A stretch of 64,000 bases of DNA. It comes from Triops longicaudatus. Lineage: Eukaryota > Arthropoda > Branchiopoda > Notostraca > Triopsidae. The stretch covers positions 1 to 64,000 of the forward strand of contig JAGQDJ010000089.1 in NCBI GenBank assembly GCA_022885665.1, in the 5' to 3' direction. The notes below the pieces were generated by a model. It searched no databases and was not told the DNA's origin. It was given only the letters and a program-made list of their open reading frames with translations. The position numbers were made by a program, and so were the translations under genes. This document shows, piece by piece, positions 37,561 through 52,300 of the stretch (position 1 is the first letter of the stretch; each line of letters opens with the position of its first letter).

Positions 37561-37799
37561 TTTATGCTAGAATGCACACAAAGCATTTCTCAGCGAAATA
37601 TTTGGATCCACTTCTTGCGTCTGGAAAACAGAATTTCCTGATACTCAACGCCGACCGCAGGTTTGCGACAATATTGACTGACGGCGACTAAAAATGGCTC
37701 CAGACTCACTGTTATAATTGCAGAAACTGGCAGTGAAATGTTATAAAGTATGAAATTTTTAGCATTTCTCAAGTGAGGTTCAACATAAGTGATCCTCGA
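37561..37799. repeat. Dispersed repeat, copy A
   Basis: About 240 bp clearly similar to 41400-41637. Shared blocks include GGCAGTGAAATGTTATAAA and GCATTTCTCAAGTGA. Read on the minus strand, both copies retain a VDPxISLxNA-like string, which suggests a decayed transposon reading frame. Confidence 0.75.
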
Positions 37800-40700
37800 G
37801 TGCCTCCGACTGATGATCCTTGACAGCTGGGAGCAAATTCTTATACGATACGTATTATAATTAAGCAGGATAATTACCTTGCTACTGCAGTAAAATTCAG
37901 TTCCCATGAAGTCTATTTCTTTTCATAGATTGAACTCCCTGCGCAAGCCTTCTGCTAAGTCTTTTGGTATGGGTAATTTGTTACAATTTTAACAGAAAGG
38001 TTATACCACAATTTGAAGAATAATTTTGGTCTAGTTTCTCTTTCATCAAAGACACTTCGAAATTTATACGCACTTCCAGTCTTTACTGGATGACGACGTT
38101 CAAATTATGATGAATGTACTCAAAAGCAGTCTTTGTACTCCACAACGCAAAAGAACTACAAAGCTCATGTTACACTGTGCTCAGACTCTAAAATTTGCAT
38201 TGTGCAACATTGTATTTACTAGTACATTTACCCAATGTTAACCGTATTTATGGTATTCAATTTTGAGGGTATTTTCAGTCGTAGACTGGAACCGCATAAA
38301 AAGGGTCACGCCTCCGCGAAGGTCGCACTAAACGAGGCTTGGCTGTGAGATACCTTTAGTGTGTTCTGTTAGATCATCGTTTAAATTTTGCAACAACCTA
38401 GCAATATTGCATGCAAAAAATAAGTAGTATACCTATTGGCAAAAGCTCCAATCATTGCGCGGGTACCGGTCCATTGCTTGGCGTATAGTGAAACGGGGCG
38501 GTATGTAAATGATGGACATCCTAATTCTCCATATCACAATGCAAATAAAATCCTTCAACTTTGTACGCTAACACCAACTTTCTATTGTTGGCTTCCTTGA
38601 CAGTATGTGGGGGATGATAAATCACTAAATAGTGGATTTTTTCTCTTATAGGAGCAAAACATTACTCTTCCGCAATTTTCAATCGTATTTTTTCAATCAA
38701 AAGCTATAAATTTTCTTAATAAAAAGCGATGGGCAGCTTCTTCACTAAGGATGCAATTTTATCCTCTCCGTCATTCACTAATCGTTTAAGCCACGAGGTG
38801 TTATAGTATTCCCCCTTAATTTGGATGGGCGAAGCTTGACTTTTTACTCCACAAAAAAAGAATTCGTCTACCTCTTCAAAAAATTAAATGTCCATTTATT
38901 ATCTTTTGAACAAAAAAGAGCAAATAATTTCCCTTTTTTCAATTGGACGGTAATCATTCCCTCTAAAAACTGCAGTTTACAGGTTGACTAATCGCGCAAA
39001 AAATGTCGGTAGGCGGGTACTTCTATTATAAATCTACCTCCAATGCTTGTCTTCAATAGGAAAGCGAAACGCTATGTCAAATCATACTAAGTGGTTATGG
39101 ATCATAAAATATTCATTTGTTCAAATATTACTAGAAAAAACTGGCTGCACATTTAAAAAGGAGGCGGATTCCAGAAAGAGATCCCCTTTTAACTCCGTTC
39201 AGTTACAAAACATGGTTGGAGCTGGCGGTAAGCCACAGAAACTCAAGTTATGGGAGTCTAATCATTGCGGCTTGTACGACATCACAGAAAAGCCAATCAG
39301 TCGGAAAATAAGTTTTCGATATTATTTCCCTTTTTTCTCCCCTTTCCGCAAACGCGGGCGAGCAACACATGGCTCAGGTGTTAATTACTCCCATGGCTGA
39401 TACAGGGCTGCGGTTGGTGGCTTATACATACACCGACTGACTTGAGGCAGCAAGTCTTCCGAAACCGATGAAGCGCTGCTGACCGAAGCCGTAAGCTCGC
39501 AGCAGGTATAACCAAACAATGAATAGCAAGGGGTCGTTCGGTCTTTTTCTTCAAATCGAACTCATTTCCCCCCGCAAAGCCCCCCGTTTTTGGTGAAAAA
39601 CCTTTGGAACGGAGGCAATAACAAGAATAGAGCCAAAAAGGGGAAATCGATTTTTCCAACTATCACAAGAAGAATGGATATTCTCGACTAAGTATTTACG
39701 GCCCGCGCACTGACTTTCAATGGGAAAGAAGCGTAAAAGGTATGACTGCACCTTTTTTTTCTTTCTTTCCCAATCAAGATGAGGTATATTGGCAACGGTT
39801 CATCGATTTTCCGAACTTTTTGCCGGTTTCTTGTGTACTTTTTCCTATTACTGTAAAGGGGGGAGTTTAAATTCAAGGTGAGGAAGACAGCCGTTCCAAA
39901 CTGCTATTCGTGATTTCCATCGATACATTTCCTTTGGACTTTTTGATTAAACTTGGTATTAAAAGTTGAAACGAGAAACTGCTCCTCTTTTCAGTGTTCA
40001 GAACGAGACTAGGATGAGTATCAAGTGACCCCATGGGGTAGATACTTATTTGGTTTTCAAATCACCCACCAATACTCGGTTTCAAAAGAACATGTAAGAG
40101 TAAGGAAGTCACGATTTTTTAGCCCAACGTGCACGATATTTATACAGATTTTTTTCTTCACAAACGATCTAGGAATTCAGATCTTACGTTCTGCGTGTGT
40201 GAAAGTTAGTAAATTACTAATAACTCACAACGTGGAGCGGTAACTATCCCCTTCGGTTGCACCAAAGAAGCTCTTTCTCTTCACGTCTAATGAATCTTAA
40301 AAGTTTGCTTACAATCGACTTACCTGGACTTTGTCCGAAAATTAGTGAAGGTAACATAAAAAAAGGAAAGAGAGTCAGAAACAGAAAAAAGGCCGAAATA
40401 TGGTTACCAGGGTCGAAATTGGGGGCGTGGTAGGTCCGGAAATGGATTTCCTATCTATCAAGCTTCGAACGTTTTACAGCTAAAAGGCACCTAACTAGTA
40501 CAAGTACAACGACGATATTTTCGGGAACTTGTTCCTGAGGTAATCAAGAATGAAAATTGCTTTTGCAGCCTGGATGTGAACGTAGCATGGCGCAAGAAAA
40601 ACCGTGCGAACCATTTTCAACGTGTTTAAATTTGATACTCCTAATTTAATCACCTAGCTAGTGGGTTACCAACAATATACATTCACATAATTCGGTCAAA

Positions 40701-41236
40701 ATATATAATTAACTCAATGCTAGGAATGGAATAATACAGTCATTTACTATAGCTTCTGACCACTGTTTTCGTTAGTTCATTGTACTTGTACAAACTTGCA
40801 CTACAGCTTCATGGGTGTCCTTTGAATCGCCCGAATATGTTGTGGAGCGTGGCACCACTTAAAAATAAAGTAACAAGAATAAATTAAAATAAAATAAAAA
40901 TAAGACAGCGTGAGTATGTGCTGTTTACTGGTATTTTTATTGATGTGCTTATCACACCGTCATTCTGTAAGTTTTTTTTTTTAATGTATTGTACGACGTA
41001 GGCTTTCACCTATTGCACTTCCTCCAGTTTTTACAACCTTCTAATACGAAATGACGGCAACAGTGGAGTGGATTTGCGTTCCATTCTTAACGTGCATAAA
41101 TAATTCACTAGTAGCATACTTAATTTGATAACAAAACTTAATTTGGAAAATTAATAAAACGAGCATAGAGTACCGAGCGAGTGAAATTTACTTGTTTAGT
41201 TAAATTTAATTTATAATTTACTTTAATTTCTTCGGC

Positions 41237-41394
<158 letters not shown>

Positions 41395-41399
41395 TCTCT

Positions 41400-41637
41400 G
41401 TCTTATGCTCGAACGAATGCATTTCACAGTGAAATACGTGGATCAACTTCTTGAACTTGCGGCTAGTAAATAGTATTTCCTGTTACTCAACACCGAACAC
41501 AAGTTTGCCGTAAACACTGACTAATGGTGACTAAAATGACTCCAGACTTACTGTTCTAATTAAACAAAGTGGCAGTGAAATGTTATAAAATACGACATTT
41601 TTTGCATTTCTCAAGTGATGTTCAACACGATCCTCGC
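41400..41637. repeat. Dispersed repeat, copy B
   Basis: Partner of 37561-37799. Base-by-base reading shows long matching blocks with scattered substitutions and a few small indels; similarity stops near GATCCTCG in both copies. Confidence 0.75.
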
Positions 41638-43799
41638 CTGCTTCTACAAGTTTATGTCCTCGTTTTATCTCGTTAGTTAATAAGTTGTAAGACGTTGTTG
41701 CACTGTGCTTTAGTGCACGTCATTCGTCGACTTGGCTGTTAATCATTAAATGAGAGCGTGAAATATAAAGTTATGCCTAAAATAATTAGCAAGAATTTTC
41801 TTGCGTATTTCTTGAAAACATGACTAAACATGTCCAAACCTGTTACTTTGTCTCAAAGTGTTCCGAAACTTCCTCATTTACTCAGAAAAGTGCACTAGCG
41901 AAATTCACAATAAGGGTATACAGCCCAGCCTTACAGCTTCTAATTGGCTCATACATACACAATACACCCATCTGAGTGGAAATAAAAATTTACTAGGGCA
42001 GTTTGCTGTTTCTCGACACACTCAAAAACATCTTTACCTTTTCGCTAACTCCGACAAAGATGTCGTGTGAACATTTCCCTAACAAAAGAGGGATTCGAAT
42101 TTAATTTTAATGCGTACTGGGTTTCAGAACTGTAAAACTTTCAACTACTATTTTTACGATGAATAATTAGACTTGTTAGATGTCTCGTTAGGTTTGTGCA
42201 AGAATCACTGACAAGAGCTCCAGAGCGGCGCCCGTTTGCTCTCGCTAACACGACTTTTGCCGCCGAAACTTTGAAGCGAAAGGGTAGCCGGGTAGTTACC
42301 GGATCAGGTAATTTCTCCTCGTTCAAGAACCAACACATACTGCATACGCACACCCATCACGGCAACCAACCAACCATTGTCGAAAAGTTAAAGAGGACCC
42401 AACAGGAACTCACTGGAACGCAATTGCAGGGAATAAGCCAGAACAGCACTCTTGTGCAAAATTCTAAAAGACAGGGGAGGGAGAAGTTCGACGAGAGGAG
42501 AAAAAAGGCGATGCATACCACTCATTTACATAAGGCCAGATAATTATCTATATGCTCACATGCACCGACAGCCTTCCCGTTCCTCTAGTTCAATGTAAGG
42601 TATAATTAAGCGCATTAGCTGTCTGGGGAATCAAGCGTTCGAGTCCATAACTGCTGTGAAAGAAACTCATTCTTAAAAGGAAAAACCTTTAAACATCTGC
42701 GTATGAGTCTGTCCAGGAAGGGAGTTCCAAAAAAGAACAACCGGAGGAGCTGCAGATAGGAAAATTACCACTCTTATTAGTTATTGTCGGTTTCTTCTGC
42801 CAAGAGTTTACGATCTCTTTTTTTTCTGCGGGATTCTTCTTTTCTATTTTGGAATTGGGGGATTTCGTGAAGGCGCGATCTTCACGGAAGAACAGAAGAC
42901 GGAGCGTAGTGCAAGAAGATGAAAGGAAGACGAAAAGTAGGGGAAGGCAAAAGTTCATTCCCACAAACTTGAACTTATAAAAGACGAGTCCAAAAGTCTT
43001 TTGTCATGCAAATCATTCATCTCATCTTGTTCTGAAGCAATGTTCTTCTTTTTACGACTCTCTTGAAAAGTATACACTTGCGTTTGCAACCCAAACGACG
43101 CTCGCGTACGGACATAGGCGAATTTGGCACCACACAGTTCAGGCAACGTTACAAAGGCTAGTAAATGCACTTCACTTGGGCTTCCCTCTCGTCCTCTGGC
43201 GCGTTCTTTAAGTATGCGGCCAGTGTACTGAAATAATGAGATTGCTGCTACAATTTCTTCGTTTGCTACTGGAGAAAAAATGCAAGTGCTGAACATTTTT
43301 ATGGGCAAGCATATCAAGTTGCGAAACACGTTTTTTTTTTTCATGCCTGAAAACTTCCATCTTATCGATTTCTCCATACTTTCCTCATACCCACTAGAAG
43401 AGACGACAGAATGCACGAAAGCTACGAAAAATAGGACATAGCTGATGAAGAACGTCAAATACGTTAGGGCACAAATTGCAAAGAAAAAATACGCGATGTA
43501 GCTTTCGATACTTGTTTTGTCACTCTCTCATTAGAAATGGTCCATTGTCCTATAAATTAATTTTTTAAGACCATGCTGTTTATCAGCTTAGAAAAACTTT
43601 TTCGAATATTTTACACGAAAAAAAAACTGCGTATGAACGAAACAAAGTGTTTGTGTGAAGTAAGTCATCAAGCTGAAAAAGCTGAATTGACGTAGTCAAA
43701 CAGGCAAAATAAACATTCAATCAAACCTTGGTTAATATTTTCAAGACCTAAGTGGACCAATAAATTAATAATAGGCCTACAAATATTAGGTAATAAATA

Positions 43800-43970
43800 C
43801 AGTAAAATCTAGCTGTGACGAACATTCAAAGGCACGGGAAATTCGCGCGCTACAGCCAAAGATTATTACAGAAAACATGGTCCTGAATTTACAGCAGTTC
43901 ACCTGTAGACCTCGTTGACAGGGACTGATAGCTCAATATAACCAACATTCGTTATAGCGACTTTTTACTG
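43800..43970. mobile_element. 171-bp MITE, pogo/mariner type
   Basis: The left end CAGTAAAATCTAGCTGTGAC and the inverted right end CAGTAAAAAGTCGCTATAAC match well, including a shared ACGAA further in. TA dinucleotides flank both ends (43798-43799 and 43971-43972). No coding capacity. The termini resemble those of the relic at 286-972. Confidence 0.75.
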
Positions 43971-44635
43971 TACGATAAAAGTATGTTACTTTGCAGTTTA
44001 GCGAAAAATACAAAGGGACTAACGCAAACACATAAACAAAACATTGTATATAGCATCGTATATTGCATCGTTTATATTTATTCATCGTATATATAGCTTT
44101 ATTCATCGATTAAAGCAAACGACATTTAATGTTTATAGTTCAAAGTATTCTTGCAATATATAAACATGGGAACAATTGCTACGAATAGTTTTCCGGTTGC
44201 GTGACATAAGTTACTGGATTCAAATCAGGGATTTTTGGTACATGTCTTGTATAAAACCATAAAACTATATACGGGACGTAAAATGATTCTGTTTCGAAGG
44301 ATATATAAATTAAATTAATTTTTGGGAGAGTTTAATAACAACAATCAGAGCATAAAAAATACGGTTTCGAAAATGAATGTGATTTCTCAATTTTTATCAT
44401 CTGAGATCCTGAAAGTTAATTATCTACTAAGTTAACGTGTTTGCGAAATCGTCCGCAAGAGCACCTATGTGAATGGTCACAAGCGCTCTGGCTATACCGC
44501 GGCCACAAATTCTTTAGATATGAGCACCATTTGTAATCCAGGAAATCCATTCTGATCCTTAAAATAATCAAAATAGCATTCTACTACTCGTAGAAAGAGG
44601 GGTTCATAGCAAAACATGTAAAGAATTATGCCACG

Positions 44636-44665
44636 TGTGTCAATTCCGTCTGTGGAATTGACACA
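44636..44665. repeat. Perfect 12-bp stem hairpin
   Basis: TGTGTCAATTCC, a six-base loop GTCTGT, then GGAATTGACACA: a perfect inverted repeat. It is not followed by a T-run and has no gene next to it. Function unknown. Confidence 0.85.
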
Positions 44666-46330
44666 GCGTTCGCAGTGCTACAAGTGGCGCACTCAAGGGA
44701 AGAGATAGCTGAAGAAAGAAAATCCTCTGAAGTGTGCTCTTCATTCTCCCAGTAATGAAGTCACGGAGTATCATTACATACCGTAAAAAACCTCCTTTAC
44801 TACACTGCTCTTACATTGCACAACTTTGTCTATGAAGTAGCTAATTTCTCAGATTTTTCAACATTTCCTGAAGAATTTTCCACATCCCCTAACCGGGTAA
44901 CAATACCTCGCAAGCTTCAGTACTGCGTCTGCATAGGATGAACTTTTACATGTCTTGCAGAACCATTTTGCGAAAATAGAGCTTGTTAATTGCAGCTACC
45001 TTATTTCCAGGGATTCAGTCTAGCTTCGTTGTTGGGGCTGAAAAATTTTTCTCCTTTATTTGCAAAAAGACGAAAGAAAAATGGTCGGGACGTGGGGCGG
45101 CAAAGTGCTGACGATAGGTAGTCGGCAAAACTGTCCCATAAAGCGAGCAGAAAATTGCAAGGCATTTTGGGGAACTGAGCTCCTGGTAGAAAGATGATTT
45201 TGGAACTTAAAGAACGGGAGTAAAATTTTTGTGGGTATATTTTATGGAAGGAAAAAACAAACTTGTTTTCTGCAGAAAGAGGTTTGTTTTCCATAAAATG
45301 AGGAATCCGGTTAGACAGGCAATCGTACTTAACAATCAGAAGGCGATACTTAGGACGGTGACACGATTTTCAAATTGCGGTACTTTTCCCACTGTACTCA
45401 AGCACGCAAACCTTCTAGTCTAGACCAGTGAACCATATAGGTAACACTGACAAGTTCCGAAAGCTATATTCCATTAAGGGCTATTGCGTCAACAGACGAT
45501 TCCGAGCGAGCTAGACTAGCATAAGTAAGCTTAGATGACTGCAGTAATGTATGCACTTAAAACGAAAGCTGAAATGGATTGAATGTAAGATCAACACACC
45601 CTAGAAAGCCTTACCTAGAAAGATTAGCCACAGTGCCTTTCTCATGTTGATGTACAACAACAGAGTGGAACAGGCATCATAAAAATATGCGGCCGTATTT
45701 ACTGTGACTTACTCCAAGTACGCAGCAAATTTGCCTTGTGAGTAATGGGCACTCCGACGTTAGGCTCGCAATGTCTACGCAAATGGACCAGAATTCTACT
45801 CCAAACAAGAGAATTTAATCAGGGATTCCCAGCTTGTGAACTGACATGTGAGTTAATTGCTAAACGACGTAGTATATGAAAGCTTTCCAGACTGCTTTTT
45901 CCTAAGAATTTTTTACTTTGTTTAATATTTTCCTTCTTTTGCCTTCTATTTTATGAGAAAAGCATCCAATGCGTTCTAATTCTTCTACCTCGTTTTGTTT
46001 CACACAAATTGCGCAAGAATGCACTACGAGGTATCTTTATGAGTTCAGAAAACAGGCGTTGATTGGTCCAAAAGCTTGAAGATTTGTGACTGTTACATTA
46101 AGAAGCAATATCTTATAGAATATGTGCAATTTTGAAGGTCATCCTCTTTATTTTTCGATTCTTTTAATTTAATCGTCTAGCTATTTCATTCAATTATTTT
46201 TTTACTTATATTTTTTTATTTCTTCTTTAGTAAACCAAATTTTATCCAAATTTTGCAAGTCTGATATTTAGCATTCTAAGGAGTCTTAAACGAGTACATT
46301 CGCAAAACTTATCTAGCGACACGACAGCAC

Positions 46331-46331
<1 letters not shown>

Positions 46332-46361
<30 letters not shown>
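46332..46361 (+). repeat. T30 tract ending in a TGCAG acceptor-like site
   Basis: Thirty T followed by GCAG. It looks like an extreme polypyrimidine tract and acceptor on the plus strand, or an A30 tail on the minus strand. No AATAAA lies at the right distance on the minus strand. Confidence 0.8.
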
Positions 46362-46363
<2 letters not shown>

Positions 46364-49300
46364 AGAAGGTATTTTGTAGACCAAGTCGAGGAAAGCCAAT
46401 CCCGCTAATGAACATCCAAAAAGTCAATTACCTCGCGAAATAGTTCCACAGTGTCCCAGGAGTGTACGAAATCCATGTCGGGTGCCTCAGCTCGGAAATT
46501 GTAATGAACTGGCTAGTAAATACCAATTCTTTCCGTAGTTTAGAAGACTTGCACACAATGAAACTGAAATGAAACCCTGACATTAAGGTTGTTATAGTTA
46601 CCAATTTAGCACAGCTTGAAGCTTTGGACATAGAAAAACAAGAGCAAGCGTGTGCCTACCCGAAATCCCATTTTCTGAGAACAAGTCACCCCCTCCAAGG
46701 AGAAAAACCCACAGGTCAATTTTCCGAAACCCTGGAATAAAACGTTCCCCACCAAAACGAAATTGGCAAGCTCCATCGACAACGAATAGCCCCCCGACTA
46801 GAGGGTTTTCTAATTGTCTATCTTTTCCTTTCCTACGATCTTTCTCCCTGGTCAATGTCAAAGCACACCTTTCGCATGTTCGGAACCCATGTTGACCGAA
46901 ATTGCCCATTAAGAAAAGAACGTTCTGTATCGAAGGTTCGATTGACCATTAAGAAGAGTTCGGTACAACTGTCATGGATTTGCAACTCGGAAATTGGTCT
47001 CAGCAATGCGGACAGTATTTTTGTGCCAAATGGCGGCGGTTCTAGTTAAGCTTAAAAGACAGCTTGCCTTCCTTTAAAAAAAAGATACAAGCCAGGAGGG
47101 ATGCTGCAGACACACCGAGTCTGTCCCCAAGGGAAATCATCAAAGGTGCTAGGGTATATATAAGTCGTGGCGAAGAAAAAGCTCAACCTTTGACCGAATT
47201 TTTACCTGAAAAAATGGGGGAAATACTTGGATTTATCCTTTTTTCTCTACAACTGACTTGTGTAAACTTGTCAGCGCCAAGCCTTGTGCAAACACCTCCG
47301 AAAGTTGAAAAAAGACAAGTTTAGTTAAACCTTTTTTTTTAACATGTTCAAGCTAAATTATAATAAACGTAAAACTTACGACAAGCTGTTGCGTTTCAGC
47401 GTTTCTTACACCGAGAAAAGAGGCGGCCGCAGAGTTAAAGGGTTTTTCTTGGGCCAAATTAGAGGCTGTGAAAGTGCTCGGGACAAGTGTATGATGGCAG
47501 ACTTACGCTCTTGGCTGCTTTCTAGTTTTCTTGTTTCATTTTCTAGGAAAAAGAAATACGCTAGTCTACTCTTTGTGACCACCAACGTTTTTCAAAATTA
47601 ATAATTCCAGCTTTATGTCTAAAATTCTTTGGCTTTCTTTAAATCTAATTATAAAGGTTACGTTTCCATTAATACGAGCGACTGACCTAATGTTCAGAAG
47701 TTACAACACTAGTTTAATACTCATTTACCCGCGAATCTCTTTATCGGCTTAGTTATTAAAAAATGAACATCATAATCTGAACTCCAGTTGTTGAATAAAT
47801 TCGTGAAACAGGTGTTTTTCCTTCGTGTATGTATAGTATCACAACTTAGTAGACAACACATTTTTCAGTTAATAAATTTCATTTTAATCAAGAAATAATA
47901 AAAACATACTAAAATAAGTTATTTCAAAATAAGTATTATAAATGCAGCTTTGTCAACTTAAAGTGGGGCCATTTATAGAGACACGGTATATTTTTGACCC
48001 AGGATTTTACGGACATGGTAGAGAACAACAATATGCAACAATGCAAAGTATCTCATTATTTTAAACGTAATTCAATACAGGTTTTCTTTTAATTATAACT
48101 GGCTCCTTCAAGAGTAATTATGTCATTATCCATGAAGATTCAAACTGGCCTCGTTGTTGCAGACTATTGGATGTGTACAACGAATTTTGAAGACATTTAA
48201 TCATTGTTCGCTGATAGGACAATATCAAAACTCCTGGGGCATTATATATAGCTAATACTGAAACAAAAGCTACTTAGCTATCTAAAACGCATTATTTTGT
48301 TACTAGTTATCATTATGTACTTTGCAGTTGTGATAAGCTTTGAGTATGTTACAATGTTTGACTAAGTATCAATAACCCAAGGGAAAACTCAAACCTTAAC
48401 TTTACCATAGTAGTAGTTGCGCCTAACTCGGTTTTAAAAACTCCTCTCAAACCTTTGCACTTCAATTCTCCGAAAATGAAATTCAGCCATAAGGCTACAA
48501 AATATCAGCTGCGGCTACCATTCGTTTAATTGTCCCTTACTATGGACCCTAAATAGTAATAATTAGTGCCAAACCTTAAAAGTTGGTCCAAGAAGTAAAA
48601 GAAAAAGCTTAGAGAATCCTCCCAACGTTGTAATTCAATAATGTCTATCTTTTGTTTTCTAAGGATTCCAGTGCAGAGTCCCGTCCTTCTCCTTTTGATA
48701 GGGGGGTCTGTTCTTCATTTCTGTTTTTCTAACCCCCTTTTTCCACGAGCCCCATCGATGCTACAGGAAACACCACAGAGACTCCCTTGTTCTTTTTCAC
48801 ATCCATCTGCGTTGCTGTTCCTAACTCGGGAAACACGTCGGATTTCGATTGTTCGAAAACCTGAAATTTTTCCGTTCGCTGGGTTTTCGGTTTGTCGCTC
48901 GGTGTGTTGGCTGCGTCGTCCTTTTGGGGGTCTGTAGGGTTATCTTCTCTTCAAGCCGCACTTTTTGGCTGCTAGCCCTTGTTAAGTCAAGTGGTGCTCT
49001 ATGATTAGCACCCATTCCCGCCAGCCCTATGCTTACCTTACTCACACAATGGGCGTTCATGCTAAGTGGTGTGGAAAGCTTTAACAGGCACCTTATATCC
49101 CGTGAGTTCCGCCGCCATCATGTTGCCATCACCATCAGCTTATGGATCATCTAACTTGGCTTTTTTGTGGCCTCACAAGAAACTTTGGCGTCCTTCTTCC
49201 ATCCTCCCGAATGTGTGTGTGTCCAGAGTGCTGCATTGTATGCCTGGACGCGCAAGAGCAATCAATCCGGCTCCCCAAGTTCCCCCCCCCCCCCCATCAA

Positions 49301-52300
49301 GATTTTTATTTTCGCTTTCAGAAGAAGACAAAAGGCCAGAGTGTATTATTTATTCAAACTACGTTACGGAACGAGAATGCGAGATGGATATCCTAATTAA
49401 AGGGGACGTTTTTCTGCAGGACTCCTCCTCTTTAAAGCTTGTCCAAACTTCCCCTGTCTCGAGATCTCAAAGAAAACTGCGAAACAAAGGGAAATGCTAC
49501 ATAAATAAAACGAGCCAGGACGCCGCATCCGGGATCAAACTCTATACAGGGAGATCAAAATGTCCTTGGCACTTAGCAAACCGATATAAATCCTGTAGAT
49601 CCGCTTGGATATTTGAAATGCTCAAAATCTCTTTGTGTGTCCGAATTGCACGCATTGTACCTCTACAACGTCCCACAACTTTCGAACGTTTTCCCGCTAG
49701 CGAATATTCCGTATAGTCTGAAAATGGCGGCAATGTGAACTTTTACGTTCAAGTTTAAGCATACTTTTCAAAAGTAATGGGGAGTTTAAAGAAAATAAAC
49801 ATACATTCAATGAGGAGTTTTCACCTGTGTATACCACAGCGCAATATGGTGCAAAGGGGTAATTAACGAATTTGGGAACGATCCCATAAACTACGAAACG
49901 CTTTAGCGAAGGGAGACATTTTGAGGAGTATTTCTCGCGTTTTTGCTTGGAAAACAAAATGTGCAACGCGTAACTAAAAGTACATGCGGGGCATGAATTC
50001 CCGAAGATAAATAATTTGTGACATCTCTGCAAATAAGGAAAGCAAAAGTGCGTCATTTTGCGGCTCTTTTTAAGGTTCTCATTAGTTTAAGGGAGTGAAC
50101 GAACGGGTTAAATCAAACCATTTAAAAGCGTCTTTCCTCAAGTCATTGCTTCCTGGTCAATGCAACAATGAGTTTTGTCGCCTGGAAAAACGTTCGAAAG
50201 ATGTCAGGCGTTAAGGGATGATTTAGAGCATTCAAGTGGGTTTCAGAGCAACGTAACTAAATTAAAGTTCTTGTCAAGGTTTCAGAAAGGACAACAGGAT
50301 TTCTTGTCTTCTTCCTGTTCTCATGCGAAACACAATGATAATCCAGTTGTCCCGTCTCTCAAAGCGTACACAGAGATCTGTCATTGGATTATTAAATGAA
50401 CTCATATAACGTAGCCTCAGTGTAACGCGACGAGGGAGGTGTATATGTGCATTTTGAAAGTGTGTCCAGATCTATTAAACGATCTTGGACAGACTGCAGT
50501 CCAGTGCTCTGGTCCAATTTCCGGCCACTTTCTTCCTATTTCCTCTAACAACGCTCACTTCCGAATTCCGTTGACTCAGATCGAGAGGCCACCATCGCCC
50601 TCTTCCATCAGTTATATTTAGTGTTCCCTTTTGTTCAGCATTTCTGTGCCCTGTCTTAATCACGTCCTCTGCGTTCAAGCCCCTAAATCGAGTTGGGTGC
50701 TAGACGCTTTAACTATAAGTAAGGGTAGCCCCTATAGAAGTTGGACGAAACTAATTTGAAAAGAGTTCCTAATTAAAAGTCCTGTGAACAATTAACGATC
50801 TCCGCTCAGTGGGCACGTCAAAAGGAACGACCTACCATTTCCCATTTCCGTGTCTTTTGCCCAGCTCGTCACGGACTTGTGACAGCTCGTACATTGTCAC
50901 GAAGGTGTCAGCGATGAGTGGAGGAGCTTTGGGTCTTTGAAGAAAGGACACGTTTCAAGCAAGGAAAAGTTCTCTCCTATTTAAAACGGGGCAACTTGAT
51001 GGAAGTTGCACTCGTACTTCAAGGTTTCCGAGCTATGCGAGGACCTGTCATCTTGCTAAACTTGTCGCTCTTTCAGTGACAGTTGGCTGTCTAGCTCCGC
51101 GGAGAAAAGTGACTAAGCTACAAGGCACCTAACAAGTTTCCTGGGCTTGCCTGCTTTTCAAAAGGAGAGACAAATCTTTGACGAGCTGTATGCCACTCTT
51201 TCAAACAGTAACAAATAGCTCGTATTCGTCTGCAGTAGCGCGAACCTTTAATCACACAAAAAATGACACTTTAAAGACACCTTGTTAACTTAAGCGACGC
51301 TTTGCGCTTAACAAGCGCTGCATGCTGATGATTAAGATACATTCACCTCAATGAAAAACAAAGCGTAACGAGCTGATATCACACACTTTTTCCTCACACG
51401 CGTTTGTGATTCAGTTTTTGCTGATTAAAATTTTCTTTACATAGGACCTTTGCTCACATTCCGACACTTTGCCCTGCGTTGCCTTATCTACCGACATCTT
51501 AACCCCTATTAGTGAAAAACGAACCATGCAAAATCGTAATTTAAATAATGATTATGGTGAAATAAGCTTTAGTTAACTTTTCTGGAGGTAAAAGCTTATT
51601 CTTTCGAGCTAAGAAAAGAGAATTCAAGCCTAGTGTGCAAGTGCTTCCTTAATTCAGATTACATTCGTTTACTCATGTCATTTGGCTCATTAAGTGGAGG
51701 TACTATTACTGCTTGTACTTAACATTACCACGCTCCACAACGCACCGTTAAATTTGTATTATAAAAGACTTTCTCGTTTAGTGGATGAAATTTAGGGAAA
51801 AATAAATTTGAAGGATTGAACCTCAGAATCATTCCGTAATCAGAGAAATAACGCGAATTAATTTATATTTACCGAACATTAATAAATTTTAACATATTAC
51901 TGCATAAAATAGCACTTTTACTTCACTTTTCGTAATGTACTTAATTCTGAAAAGTCGAACCGTAGCCAGGATTTCGATTCGGGGAGGGTTTCGGGAGGGG
52001 CTCAATATGCATTTTTTTTGGACATTTGGGTTTCGCCTATCTTAACAATTATAAAATAAACACCTTGGGGTAAATCACTAACCTCCCTCTGGCGAATCGC
52101 TGAAAAGTATTGATTTATATAATTTAACCTACTGTGAAGGAGGATACAAGGAGTAAAATCAAGTGTGAGGTAAACTGAAGGTTAGAATGGAAGTTAATCT
52201 TTAGTGAATTTTTGTGTTAATCTTTGTCACTCAAACCTTACAAGAGCTGTTCGTTTTTCTACAGTACTTACTTCTACGATTAAATAAATGGACAAAAGCT

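Larger units (their letters stand above)
41638..46331. other. Gene-free interval with a MITE and a hairpin
   Basis: No recognisable gene. The 42955-43458 minus frame starts at TTG, not ATG, and has no family. The notable contents are the MITE at 43800-43970 and the perfect hairpin at 44636-44665. Confidence 0.4.

Noticed and set aside
42590..42660. tRNA-like B-box (GCGTTCGAGTCC)
   Set aside because: No A-box at the right distance and no cloverleaf could be folded; similar B-box-like words at 44213 and 56850 fail the same test.
42955..43458. 167-codon minus-strand frame with a signal-peptide-like start
   Set aside because: The apparent start is TTG; the first real ATG lies past the hydrophobic stretch, so there is no secreted protein to support.
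49066..49716. 217-codon plus-strand frame
   Set aside because: It starts at GTG and reads through a C14 tract as a proline run; no domain, no family resemblance, and the frame depends on homopolymer length.
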